DNA from: Agriterribacter humi
GTDB taxonomy: Bacteria; Bacteroidota; Bacteroidia; Chitinophagales; Chitinophagaceae
Length of the DNA: 64,000 nucleotides
Assembly (NCBI RefSeq): GCF_009192765.1
Contig: NZ_VOHQ01000003.1
Span: 496,001 to 560,000, forward strand
Reading direction: 5' to 3'
How positions within the stretch are numbered: position 1 is the first letter of the stretch; every line of letters starts with the position of its first letter. The notes below the pieces were generated by a model that did not search any database, had not been told where the DNA came from, and saw nothing but the letters and a program-made list of their open reading frames with translations. A program made the translations under genes and the position numbers. This document shows, piece after piece, positions 33,294 through 41,828 of this stretch.

Positions 33294-36200
33294 ATGTCAA
33301 GAATAATTAACCACGTATTTTTAAACGAGAAATTTACAGTTACGGGGAAAAGGCTAAGTAAAAAGGAATACGAAGTAATCATCAATCGCATAGGCGTTTT
33401 GTCATTTGGCGCAAACATTAAAGTTACAACCTTGTCCCCAAGACCAGACCCTGCGAATCCCGGAACAGGCATCACCCGTGAAGAATCTTTAGAACAAATA
33501 ACGCTCATTGATCCGGATGGTATTCCTTTTACAAAAAACCGGGTTAGCATGTCGGACCTGGACCGCTATCGCGACTTATTGGGATTCATCAAACCCTGGA
33601 AATTGGTTATAGGCGCACAAACACTGCACAGTTCCCGCAATACATTACCCAGGGAAGTGCAGGTTTTTCTATCTGTACGTGAAACGCTTTCTAACATCAG
33701 CGCCCCTCCTTTATTAAATGTTCAGCGCCCGTTAAACGGAATATGGGAGTATAAATTTGATCTTTACAGGATTGGGGAATTAAGGGTTACTGCCACATCA
33801 GCATCTTCCAACATCAGGATTTCATTGGTTCGCCCCGATGGAACAGTAAAGGTATTGCCTAAAAACAATTCATTAAAAGCTCAGATTACACACCCTGATA
33901 TAAAATACAGCAGGGATTCTGCAGGTAAGAAAAAGCTCTGGACACTCCGGTTTGAAGGAAAAAGTAGCGGACGTTTAACCCTGCATGCACAAGTATATGA
34001 TACGATTAAAATACCTCAGGATATTTTGTTAGACAGATTTAATGATTTATTCGGTAAAGATTGTGAAAACATAGTAATCAGGGCGAACTGGAACGGAAGC
34101 CTGCTTACAAATGTGTTTACTATTAAGGCAAAAACAAGAAAGCTCGCAGAGTTCTTTGAGATGTTTATTAGTAATTTATTTGAAAAAGAAGATAACGAAC
34201 CCATAAAGGAAAATAAAGAATATAAAGTGTATGAAAAGGAACTGGTACTTGAGGAAAACGGCCCGTTGGTTACCGGTAAGATACAGGCAAAATGTAATAA
34301 TATTCAAACTGATTTCATTAAGGTGGAGTTTGGAGAATCTAAAGAGCGGTATGCTGTAAAAACTGAAAGCGCGTATACTGAAATTTCCAACGGGGAAATT
34401 ATGATTCCAAAAGGATGTCCTAAGATAGCAATTACGGGGTCTTTAAAAAATTCTATCCGGGTAATCATTGATAACTGGGATAATGGTGAGATTGTTATAC
34501 CGGATCTTTTATTTGAAATGGCGTTATCCGTAAACAATGGAAATATCAAAGCAAATTGCTGGATAGACCCCCATTCTGCTAAATGGGCGGGAGACGAAGG
34601 GAATCCACACATACCATTGTATAATGATACCTACTATTTAATGTCGAAAATATCAGGAGCAATAGATGAAGAATTCAACAAAAAGGTCACGGAGAAAATT
34701 CAGGATATTTTTGACAGGATGATGGGTGGTGTTTTCACTTTTACCGGGGCTAAATGGAATAAGACAGATAAAGCAATGGAGTTTGAGTATATAACGGATA
34801 AACTGCCTGAGCCTGAACGCAATGATAAATATGAAAGCAGGTATAACCAGGGACTAAACGAAACATGGAATGCGCCTAACCTGTCAAATCCGGATAATAT
34901 AAAGCACATAGTGGTATTGATGATGGAGAACAGGTCCTTTGATCACGTGTCGGGATATCTTTCGTTACCAGGTGTAAAGGGGCCATTGCCAATTAATAGT
35001 GAGGTTAACGGGTTAACAGAACAATTACTAAATACATATAAAATTCCGGTAACCGGGTATAGTGATCAAACAATTCAGCATTTAAAAAATGCAAGATTTG
35101 AAGCCAATGAAGCGGGGCTTAAAACAAAGTTAGATGCCGATGTAGGTCATGGTTTGAAAGATGTGGAAGAGCAACTGGATCCGGATAAAACAATGAAAGG
35201 TTTTGTTTCCAATTTTATAAAAAAAAATGGAATAGATGCATTAAAAAAGAAAAAGATAGATCCCCAGGATGTATTGGGATATTATACGGGGGAGGAACTG
35301 GCGATGTATGAATTCCTTGCTTCCGAATTTACAATTTGCGATAATTACTTTTGCTCTCATCCAGGGCCAACGTTGCCGAACAGGATGTTTTCATTGAAAG
35401 GGAATCTTCAAAGAGACAGAAATGGAGAGCCGAGAATGACCAATGCAGTTGACAGCACATTTTTTTTATGCAGGGATCAAAATATTTTTGATATTCTTTC
35501 CCAGCAGGGAGTTTCCTGGAGAGTGTATGAATCATTGCCATCTGTTACCATGCTTCGGATGTTTTCCCGTTATGCAGGAAATAATGAAAAAATAAAAGAT
35601 ATCGTCAATCTTGAAAGCGATATAAAAAACTCGACCAGGGCGGGAACAAAAAAAGAATTCCCTTCTGTTGTCTTTATTGATCCTGCCATGCATGATTACC
35701 CGGTTAATGATGATCATCCGCCCGCCGACATGCTGCATGGTCAGTATTTGGTAAAAAGAATATACGAAGCCCTGAAATCAAACCCTGATATATGGGATCA
35801 TACTTTGTTTGTGATAACTTATGATGAGCATGGTGGTTTTTTTGATCATGTAGTGCCCCCGGTTGTTGAAACATATCGAAATCCTTTGGTTATAGGAGAA
35901 TCCGGGTCTCCCAGCAGTAACAGCACGAGTCATACAGATGTGTTCATGGGACTGCGTGTGCCCACTTTCCTGGTTTCGCCCTATGTAAAAAAAGGAGGTA
36001 TACTGAAAACAAAACTTGATCATACATCCATATTAAAATCCATATTGGCAAGGTTTTGTGGAAAGAAAAAGCCATACATCAGTCAACGTGTTAAATATGC
36101 GAACAGTTTAGAGCGTGCTATAACTTCAGAATTCAGGGAAATAAAAAGCGAACCTGATCCACTGCCGCCACTGTCGGACAACAGAAGTAGGGCAAGACAA

Positions 36201-36320
36201 CGCGCTTCAGCCTTAAACAATAATTTCGATATTATGACAAAGCAAAAGATTTCAGGAGAAAATGCAGATTTCCATGAGCTTATGTCCTTTTTAGGAAGAA
36301 CAGTAAAACCTAACAGGTGA
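33294..36320 (+). CDS. Phospholipase C-like phosphoesterase with large N-terminal region
   Basis: A 1008-aa protein. Residues from about 535 on form a PF04185 phosphoesterase: IKHIVVLMMENRSFDHVSGY, GPTLPNRMFSL, VITYDEHGGFFDHVVPP and LRVPTFLVSPYVKKGG; these are the metal- and phosphate-binding signatures of the acid phosphatase/phospholipase C group. The preceding approximately 530 residues are beta-rich (LRVTATSASSNIRISLV, LWTLRFEGKSSGRLTLH) and I do not recognise them. No signal peptide or lipobox is visible at the start (MSRIINHVFLNEKFT), unlike most such enzymes. The location of the protein is therefore uncertain. Confidence 0.8.
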   Translation: MSRIINHVFLNEKFTVTGKRLSKKEYEVIINRIGVLSFGANIKVTTLSPRPDPANPGTGITREESLEQITLIDPDGIPFTKNRVSMSDLDRYRDLLGFIKPWKLVIGAQTLHSSRNTLPREVQVFLSVRETLSNISAPPLLNVQRPLNGIWEYKFDLYRIGELRVTATSASSNIRISLVRPDGTVKVLPKNNSLKAQITHPDIKYSRDSAGKKKLWTLRFEGKSSGRLTLHAQVYDTIKIPQDILLDRFNDLFGKDCENIVIRANWNGSLLTNVFTIKAKTRKLAEFFEMFISNLFEKEDNEPIKENKEYKVYEKELVLEENGPLVTGKIQAKCNNIQTDFIKVEFGESKERYAVKTESAYTEISNGEIMIPKGCPKIAITGSLKNSIRVIIDNWDNGEIVIPDLLFEMALSVNNGNIKANCWIDPHSAKWAGDEGNPHIPLYNDTYYLMSKISGAIDEEFNKKVTEKIQDIFDRMMGGVFTFTGAKWNKTDKAMEFEYITDKLPEPERNDKYESRYNQGLNETWNAPNLSNPDNIKHIVVLMMENRSFDHVSGYLSLPGVKGPLPINSEVNGLTEQLLNTYKIPVTGYSDQTIQHLKNARFEANEAGLKTKLDADVGHGLKDVEEQLDPDKTMKGFVSNFIKKNGIDALKKKKIDPQDVLGYYTGEELAMYEFLASEFTICDNYFCSHPGPTLPNRMFSLKGNLQRDRNGEPRMTNAVDSTFFLCRDQNIFDILSQQGVSWRVYESLPSVTMLRMFSRYAGNNEKIKDIVNLESDIKNSTRAGTKKEFPSVVFIDPAMHDYPVNDDHPPADMLHGQYLVKRIYEALKSNPDIWDHTLFVITYDEHGGFFDHVVPPVVETYRNPLVIGESGSPSSNSTSHTDVFMGLRVPTFLVSPYVKKGGILKTKLDHTSILKSILARFCGKKKPYISQRVKYANSLERAITSEFREIKSEPDPLPPLSDNRSRARQRASALNNNFDIMTKQKISGENADFHELMSFLGRTVKPNR

Positions 36321-36422
36321 CGGACTGTAATTGTTCAGCGTATCCAAAGAAGAAGCTATCAAAATATACTGTGAACGCAAAATCAGAAATCAACAATCAG
36401 AAATTCTTATATCTACAGTTTC

Positions 36423-37067
36423 CTATTTCCATTCAAGCGTGTTGATCATATGCAGCATATCCTGCTGTAAAAAATCGTAGACAATGTGTAACGAATCTTC
36501 ATTGGGGGTGGCGTTAAAATACAAAGCGCCGCGAAGAAAATGTTTAACGGTATCGGTTGCAAAGAACTGCTTGCCGGTTGCCGCATTGCCGCCTACACTA
36601 AAAAAAACACCACCGATACCATGCGGTGTTACAAATGCCGAATCTTCAATGGAAGATGCTTTTACGGTATGCTTGAATGTAATTTTATAAGCGTCTTCGC
36701 GAAGATTTTCAAAGGTGTTTAAGGAAGAGGAATCCTTATAGCCGTGATCCGTCTTTACTCTGTATGAGGACCTTCCCCCGATCGTTTTATAGCTCAGGTA
36801 TATCCGGGCATTAAAGGAAGGTATATCAATATTGATCCAGTAAGGGTTGTCGGGGTTTTCATCAAAAAGAGAACTGTCTTTGGTTACAGTACTGTATACC
36901 GGGTATTCAAAACTGTACGGGTAGCCCGGCTGGTTGAACAACTGGTACTGATGCTGCGGAAAGTCTATGGCAAAATATCCTTTGGGGTGTGGGGTGTAAT
37001 TGCTGTTGCAGGAAAATAGCAGTATGGAAAATAAAAAAGAGAGCAGAATGCCTGTTTGTTTAATCAT
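36423..37067 (-). CDS. gldD: Gliding motility lipoprotein GldD
   Basis: A 214-aa lipoprotein with lipobox LLFSCNS after a hydrophobic signal. It has the family's opening PHPKGYFAIDFPQHQYQLF and later NIDIPSFNARIYLSYK and GIGGVFFSVGGNAATGKQFF. GldD is required for gliding in Flavobacterium and occurs widely in Bacteroidota; exact role is not resolved. It is the last gene of the mutY-ssb-gldE-gldD unit (minus strand) and starts 24 bp after gldE stops. Confidence 0.95.
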   Translation of the reverse strand: MIKQTGILLSFLFSILLFSCNSNYTPHPKGYFAIDFPQHQYQLFNQPGYPYSFEYPVYSTVTKDSSLFDENPDNPYWINIDIPSFNARIYLSYKTIGGRSSYRVKTDHGYKDSSSLNTFENLREDAYKITFKHTVKASSIEDSAFVTPHGIGGVFFSVGGNAATGKQFFATDTVKHFLRGALYFNATPNEDSLHIVYDFLQQDMLHMINTLEWK

Positions 37068-37091
37068 CTTACAATTACTTTGATAGCCATC

Positions 37092-38432
37092 TTACTGAGC
37101 GGTTAATAGCCTGATGGTTACTTTTACTTTTTTAATCCTGTTTTTTTCAATTTCCATAACCGTAAATTCAAAATCGCCGATAGGAATAACCTGTCCTTCC
37201 TGCGGTATTTCGCCGGCCAATTCCAGTACCAGCCCGGCTAAGGATTCGCTTTCCCCTCTCACCTGGTCAAAAGTATCTGCATTTAAGCCCATAGCCTTAC
37301 AGGCGTCTGTTATCATTATCCGTCCTTCAAAAATATAGGTATGGTCGTCTATTTTTTTATTCACGCTTTCCTCATCATCAAATTCATCACGTATATCACC
37401 AATAATTTCTTCCATTATATCTTCCATGGTTACAATGCCTTCCGTTCCGCCAAACTCATCCACCACCACAGCAAAATGTGTGTTTTTTCTTTGCAACTCA
37501 CGTAAAAGATCCCTGATCAGGTTTTGTTCGGGAACAAAATAAGGCTGGCGGATCAACTGGCGCCAGTCGAAATCATCCTTTTCATTAATAAAAGGCAATA
37601 CATCTTTACTGTGTATAATGCCTACCACATCATCAAGGCTGTTTTTATAAACCGGCAGGCGCGAATAATGCAATTCTTCTATTTTATTTTTTAATTCGTG
37701 AAAGCCCGTATTGTAATCAATAGCACTAACATCAAGCCGGGTACGCATAATTTGCTTTACTGTAACCTGGCCAAACCGCGCTATGCCCCGGAGAATATTT
37801 TTTTCTTCTTCTGTAGTATTTTCTGTGGCATTCATTTCTATTGCCTGGTCAATATCTTCTGGATTATAAACATGATGATGTTTCAATCCGCCAAAACTTT
37901 TTTCAATGCCATCCGTAAATTTCACAAACCATCTGCTCATGCTGCTAAAGAAGCTGTATAAAACTTCAATAAGCAGGGAGGCGCTGTAAGCAAATCTTAT
38001 ATTGTTTTGGGTAGCCGATACCTTGGGCAGGATCTCGGCAAAAAGCACTAATAAAAAAACAATGACAATTAATTTGATAACGAAATTTAAAAAAGCGTTG
38101 GGCTGCATCAGCAATTCATCCATCAATACATTACATACGATGATGGTGCCTATGTTTACGAAAGTATTTGCTATTTGTAATGTGGCCAGCAGTCTTTTGG
38201 GTTGGTCCAGTAAAGTAATAATTCTTCTGGCAGCGGGGTGCTGCTTTGTTTTGAGCATATTAATATCCCTGTAAGTAAGGGAAAATAAAGCTACTTCTGC
38301 CCCGGATACAAAAAAGGATACAATTAATAATGACAGCAGTAATATAATTAAAATGGTAATACTTTGCGGGTTAACAGCTAACAGTACCGGCTCAAGTTTA
38401 AGCAGACTGTAATATGCCGATGGATAATCCAA
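37092..38432 (-). CDS. gldE: Gliding-associated GldE (CorC/HlyC, CNNM-CBS type)
   Basis: A 446-aa protein with a TTG start at 38432. An N-terminal CNNM-type domain with four membrane segments (SITILIILLLSLLIVSFFV; LIVIVFLLVLFAEILPK) precedes two CBS domains containing TVKQIMRTRLDVSAID and DVVGIIHSKDVLPFI, then the CorC_HlyC transporter-associated domain with DEFGGTEGIVTMEDIMEEI. The family is linked to magnesium/cobalt homeostasis. As GldE it supports GldD in Flavobacterium. Confidence 0.93.
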   Translation of the reverse strand: MDYPSAYYSLLKLEPVLLAVNPQSITILIILLLSLLIVSFFVSGAEVALFSLTYRDINMLKTKQHPAARRIITLLDQPKRLLATLQIANTFVNIGTIIVCNVLMDELLMQPNAFLNFVIKLIVIVFLLVLFAEILPKVSATQNNIRFAYSASLLIEVLYSFFSSMSRWFVKFTDGIEKSFGGLKHHHVYNPEDIDQAIEMNATENTTEEEKNILRGIARFGQVTVKQIMRTRLDVSAIDYNTGFHELKNKIEELHYSRLPVYKNSLDDVVGIIHSKDVLPFINEKDDFDWRQLIRQPYFVPEQNLIRDLLRELQRKNTHFAVVVDEFGGTEGIVTMEDIMEEIIGDIRDEFDDEESVNKKIDDHTYIFEGRIMITDACKAMGLNADTFDQVRGESESLAGLVLELAGEIPQEGQVIPIGDFEFTVMEIEKNRIKKVKVTIRLLTAQ

Positions 38433-38471
38433 GTCAAGTGTTTTTTTGTGAGTAAAGCGGTGTAATCATAA

Positions 38472-38493
38472 AGGCAGGTCACTGGGCCTGCCT
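38472..38493 (-). terminator. Terminator-like hairpin between ssb and gldE
   Basis: AGGCAGGTC pairs with GGCCTGCCT (one wobble) across the 4-nt loop ACTG. It lies 40 bp past the ssb stop on the minus strand and 40 bp before gldE. Only a short weak T stretch follows on the minus strand, so termination is probably partial, reducing gldE/gldD relative to mutY/ssb. Confidence 0.55.
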
Positions 38494-38532
38494 GTTTAAA
38501 TAACGTACAAAAATAAGTATTCGTGTAAAATA

Positions 38533-38967
38533 TTAAAAAGCCATGTTTTCGGAAGAAGAGTCGCTGATAGGAGGTACATCACTATTGAATCCCTCCGGAT
38601 GATCGTTGGCATGGTTAGCGCCATGGGCGCCATCCACTCTTTTGTCCAGCATAATCAGGTTATCACCTACCACTTCCGTAGCAAATTTACGGTTGCCTTC
38701 CTTATCTTCCCAACTCCGGGTGCGTAATCTTCCCTCAATATATACCAAACTGCCTTTGTGAAGATATTTTTGCGCCAGTTCAGCCAGTCCGCGCCAAAGC
38801 ACCACGGTATGCCATTCTGTTTGGCTTATCAGTTTTCCGGTGCGATCTTTAAAAGTTTCTGTTGTTGCCAGCGGAAATTTTGCTACTGCAATATTTCCTT
38901 CTAAAAACTGAATGTCAGGATCCTTCCCCAGGTTGCCAATTAACATTACTCTGTTTACTCCTCGCAT
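38533..38967 (-). CDS. ssb: Single-stranded DNA-binding protein
   Basis: A 144-aa OB-fold protein from ATG 38967 (MRGVNRVMLIGNLGKDP), the usual start of the family. The frame continues up to an ATG at 39006 that overlaps the mutY stop as TGATG and adds 13 residues; translation could use either. The core TEWHTVVLWRGLAELAQKYL and GSLVYIEGRLRTRSWEDKEG is intact. The C-terminus SDSSSENMAF keeps the final aromatic but has a weaker acidic tip than canonical SSB. It forms an operon with mutY. Confidence 0.95.
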   Translation of the reverse strand: MRGVNRVMLIGNLGKDPDIQFLEGNIAVAKFPLATTETFKDRTGKLISQTEWHTVVLWRGLAELAQKYLHKGSLVYIEGRLRTRSWEDKEGNRKFATEVVGDNLIMLDKRVDGAHGANHANDHPEGFNSDVPPISDSSSENMAF

Positions 38968-39005
38968 AAAACTTGTTTTAGATTCATTCAAATGAACTTC
39001 ATTCA

Positions 39006-40079
39006 TCAATGCTGACTTAAATTTACATTTTTTTCCTGCAAATAAGTAATCATAAATTTTGGAAAAGGGTACCGCGTAAGTTCACGATAAGGTACTCCCA
39101 CAAAATCCACACCTAAATCGGGTGAGTGATCTACCTTTATTTCAATAAATTGTCCGTGTAGTGTTTGATGGGTAAGCTGATGGGTATACAACCTCGAAAT
39201 CTGTGTAACCGATGTCCCTTTTTGCAAGAACAACTGTTTTACGGGAGCTTGCAGCAGCAACTCTTTTTTGTTGAGCGGACCATTTTTTTCTACCAGTAAA
39301 AACTCATGCAAATTTTGCCAGATGTCTTTGGCAGTTCTTTTCCGGATGTATACCCTTGCTTTGTATGTGATAATAAAATAATACAGCCACCGGTTCTTTT
39401 TAACGATTTTTTTTTCTTTTACGGGTAGTTTTTCCACCACTCCCAATTCATAAGCCATGCAATCTTTCTGCATTATACATTGTATACATGCAGGTGCTTT
39501 GGGCTTACATACTACGGCGCCGAAATCCATTATAGCCTGGTTGTATAATCCGGGTTGTTTTTTATCGAGTAATTCAAAAGCCAGTTTGTTTAGCACTGCC
39601 TTCCCCATTGCCGAATCAACAGGAATCTCTGTGCCGGATATACGGGCCAAAACCCGGAGCACATTGCCATCAACCACGGCAAAGGGAAGGTTGAATGCAA
39701 AAGAAGCAATAGCGGCAGCCGTATAAGGTCCTATCCCCGGCAGCTCGAGTATTTTTTCATACGAAGCCGGAAATTCGCCATTGTATGCTTTATCAATGAT
39801 TTTGGCGGCGGCAATCAGGTTTTTGCAGCGGGAATAATAGCCCAGGCCTTCCCATAGTTTAAAAACTTTTGTTTCGGGGGCATGGGCCAATTGTTGCACC
39901 GCAGGAAACGTGTTTATGAATTTCAGGTAATAATTCCACCCCTGTTCTACCCGCGTTTGCTGAAGAATAATTTCACTTAACCAGATTTTATATGGATCTT
40001 TTTCGCCTTTCCATGGCATTGCCCGCCGGTTCTTTTTTTTATTCCATGCTAATAATTTTTTAGGGAAAAATGACCTCAT
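39006..40079 (-). CDS. mutY: A/G-specific adenine glycosylase
   Basis: A 357-aa base-excision repair enzyme that removes adenine mispaired with 8-oxoguanine. The HhH-GPD domain carries QQTRVEQGWNYYLKFINTFP and the GIGPYTAAAIASFAF hairpin with the catalytic Asp in VVDGNVLRVL. The 4Fe-4S cluster is CKPKAPACIQCIMQKDC, with the spacing of the family. The C-terminal NUDIX-like domain (VDHSPDLGVDF region) recognises 8-oxoG. The stop overlaps the possible upstream start of ssb (TGATG). Confidence 0.96.
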   Translation of the reverse strand: MRSFFPKKLLAWNKKKNRRAMPWKGEKDPYKIWLSEIILQQTRVEQGWNYYLKFINTFPAVQQLAHAPETKVFKLWEGLGYYSRCKNLIAAAKIIDKAYNGEFPASYEKILELPGIGPYTAAAIASFAFNLPFAVVDGNVLRVLARISGTEIPVDSAMGKAVLNKLAFELLDKKQPGLYNQAIMDFGAVVCKPKAPACIQCIMQKDCMAYELGVVEKLPVKEKKIVKKNRWLYYFIITYKARVYIRKRTAKDIWQNLHEFLLVEKNGPLNKKELLLQAPVKQLFLQKGTSVTQISRLYTHQLTHQTLHGQFIEIKVDHSPDLGVDFVGVPYRELTRYPFPKFMITYLQEKNVNLSQH

Positions 40080-40310
40080 AAGGGGATAATTATCTGTTAT
40101 TCAACAATCTGCCGGGCTTTTTGTTTATATAATATACAATTTTCTGATATTCTGCACGTTCAGTAATAATCAAGTATAGCAGGGAGAAGGACGACTGTTT
40201 TTTATCCGTTCAGAGAAAGAATAAAAAATTTTTACAATAATAACTTGCAGAAAATACATTATTTATGTTATTTTATCATTGAATTTCATTTACTTATAAA
40301 ATACAATACC

Positions 40311-40643
40311 ATGCGAAAAGCCGATCTCATTAATAATATCTCTGAAAAAACCGGAATTCCAAAAGTAGATGTTTTAGTTACACTGGAAACTTTGTTTAAA
40401 GAGGTTAAAGAAAATCTTTCTAAGGGAGAAAATATTTATATCCGCGGATTTGGAAGCTTCATTACTAAAAAAAGAGCCGCCAAAATAGGACGTAATATAA
40501 AGAAAAACACGGCAGTACATATTCCTGAACATTATATACCTGCATTTAAGCCAGCAAAAGAATTTGTGCATGAAGTAAAGAAACTGCAATCAGCCAAACC
40601 AGTTGAAGAGAATTTTGATGATGGGACGGAAGATAGCATTTAA
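40311..40643 (+). CDS. HU-family DNA-binding protein
   Basis: A 110-aa HU/IHF protein from ATG 40311 (MRKADLINNISEKTGIPK); the longer open frame starts at 40245 but is not family-like. It has the dimerisation helices, FGSFITKKRAAKIGRNIKK, the beta-arm HIPEHYIPAFKPAKEF, and an acidic tail (EENFDDGTEDSI) typical of Bacteroidota members. It acts as a nucleoid architectural protein. A TPR gene with a TTG start begins 2 bp after its stop. Confidence 0.94.
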   Translation: MRKADLINNISEKTGIPKVDVLVTLETLFKEVKENLSKGENIYIRGFGSFITKKRAAKIGRNIKKNTAVHIPEHYIPAFKPAKEFVHEVKKLQSAKPVEENFDDGTEDSI

Positions 40644-40645
40644 CT

Positions 40646-41518
40646 TTGCGTCCAAATTATAAGCGAGTGAAAAAGCAACAATGGATGGTTGTGGCAACCG
40701 GGCTCATACTTTTACTGAGCCTTTATTTTTTTGGACGCACAAAACCCAATGCCCTAACATCCCCCACTGAACAGCCCCAGGCCGAACATACAGACGATCA
40801 ATTGGATTCGCGTTCTATACTGGAAACGGCTAAAGGAAGGCTGTCGCCGGAAAGACAGGCCTGGCTTACTTCAAGAGAAAACTCCATTACCAGAGGAGAT
40901 GTGGCCGGTCAGAAAATGAAATTATACGATGAACTGGCAGGTTTTTGGAAAGATTCAGCCCACGTTTTTGAGCCTTTCCTGTATTATCTCGGCGAAAAGT
41001 CCAAATTGGAAAATTCTGAAAAAAGCCTCACCTTTGCAGCCCATTTGTATTTAAAGCAGCTTAAGGGTGTAGACCAGCATGCTTTACAGGTATGGATGGC
41101 TAACCAGGCGGCTGACCTGTTTAAACAGGCGCTGACGTTGAATCCGGATAATGATTCCAGCAAAATTGGATTGGGAAGCAGTTATATTTTTGGTGCATCC
41201 GGTGCTTCAAGCCCCATGGAAGGTATTCAAAAATTACTGGAAGTGGTACGCAGAGATTCCACGAATATGTATGCTCAGTTTATGCTGGGGTATGGTGGAA
41301 TAATGACCGGGCAGTTTGATAAGGCTATTGAAAGGTTGAACCTGGTAGTACAGACCGAACCAGATAATACAGAAGCCATTTTTTTACTGGCAGAAGCCTA
41401 CGAGCGCCATGGTGAAAATGCCAAAGCCGCCCAATGGTACGAAGCAGGTAAAAAATTTGTACAAAACCCTGAGGCACTTAAAGAAATTGATGACAGGATT
41501 AAAGTATTGAAGCATTAA
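40646..41518 (+). CDS. Membrane-anchored TPR protein
   Basis: A 290-aa protein with a TTG start two bases after the HU stop. An N-terminal membrane helix (WMVVATGLILLLSLYFFG) is followed by a low-complexity linker and TPR units: LFKQALTLNPDNDSSKIGLG, MYAQFMLGYGGIMTGQFDKA and DNTEAIFLLAEAYERHG. TPRs mediate protein contacts; no partner is known. Placement between HU and the small AURKAIP1-like gene is conserved in Bacteroidota and suggests a shared transcript toward rng. Confidence 0.9.
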   Translation: MRPNYKRVKKQQWMVVATGLILLLSLYFFGRTKPNALTSPTEQPQAEHTDDQLDSRSILETAKGRLSPERQAWLTSRENSITRGDVAGQKMKLYDELAGFWKDSAHVFEPFLYYLGEKSKLENSEKSLTFAAHLYLKQLKGVDQHALQVWMANQAADLFKQALTLNPDNDSSKIGLGSSYIFGASGASSPMEGIQKLLEVVRRDSTNMYAQFMLGYGGIMTGQFDKAIERLNLVVQTEPDNTEAIFLLAEAYERHGENAKAAQWYEAGKKFVQNPEALKEIDDRIKVLKH

Positions 41519-41564
41519 AGGATTGAATTAATAATATAATTAACTAACAAAAACTATTTGGTTT

Positions 41565-41660
41565 ATGCCTTGTGGTAAAAAAAGAAAACGTCATAAAATT
41601 GCTACTCATAAGCGTAAAAAGCGCCTGAGAAAGAATCGTCATAAGAAAAAGAACAAATAA
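41565..41660 (+). CDS. Small basic AURKAIP1/COX24-like protein (31 aa)
   Basis: A complete 31-aa gene, too short for most gene finders, translating to MPCGKKRKRHKIATHK, then RKKRLRKNRHKKKNK. Almost half the residues are Lys or Arg. It resembles the AURKAIP1/COX24 domain of mitochondrial ribosomal protein mS38, and small proteins of this type lie beside RNase G genes in Bacteroidota. It probably binds rRNA. It sits between the TPR gene and rng. Confidence 0.85.
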   Translation: MPCGKKRKRHKIATHKRKKRLRKNRHKKKNK

Positions 41661-41828
41661 CTACTGCTGTATTTCAATGCCGGATAACCTGCACTGAACG
41701 ATGTATTTAATGTGAAGCTGAAGGCTGCTTGTATCCGCGGTTGCGTATAAATGTAAGTTGTATATGCAAACAACCTTCCCAATGGTTTCCTCCTGTTTGT
41801 TTGATGGTTGATTAAAAGGCTTTTTTGC

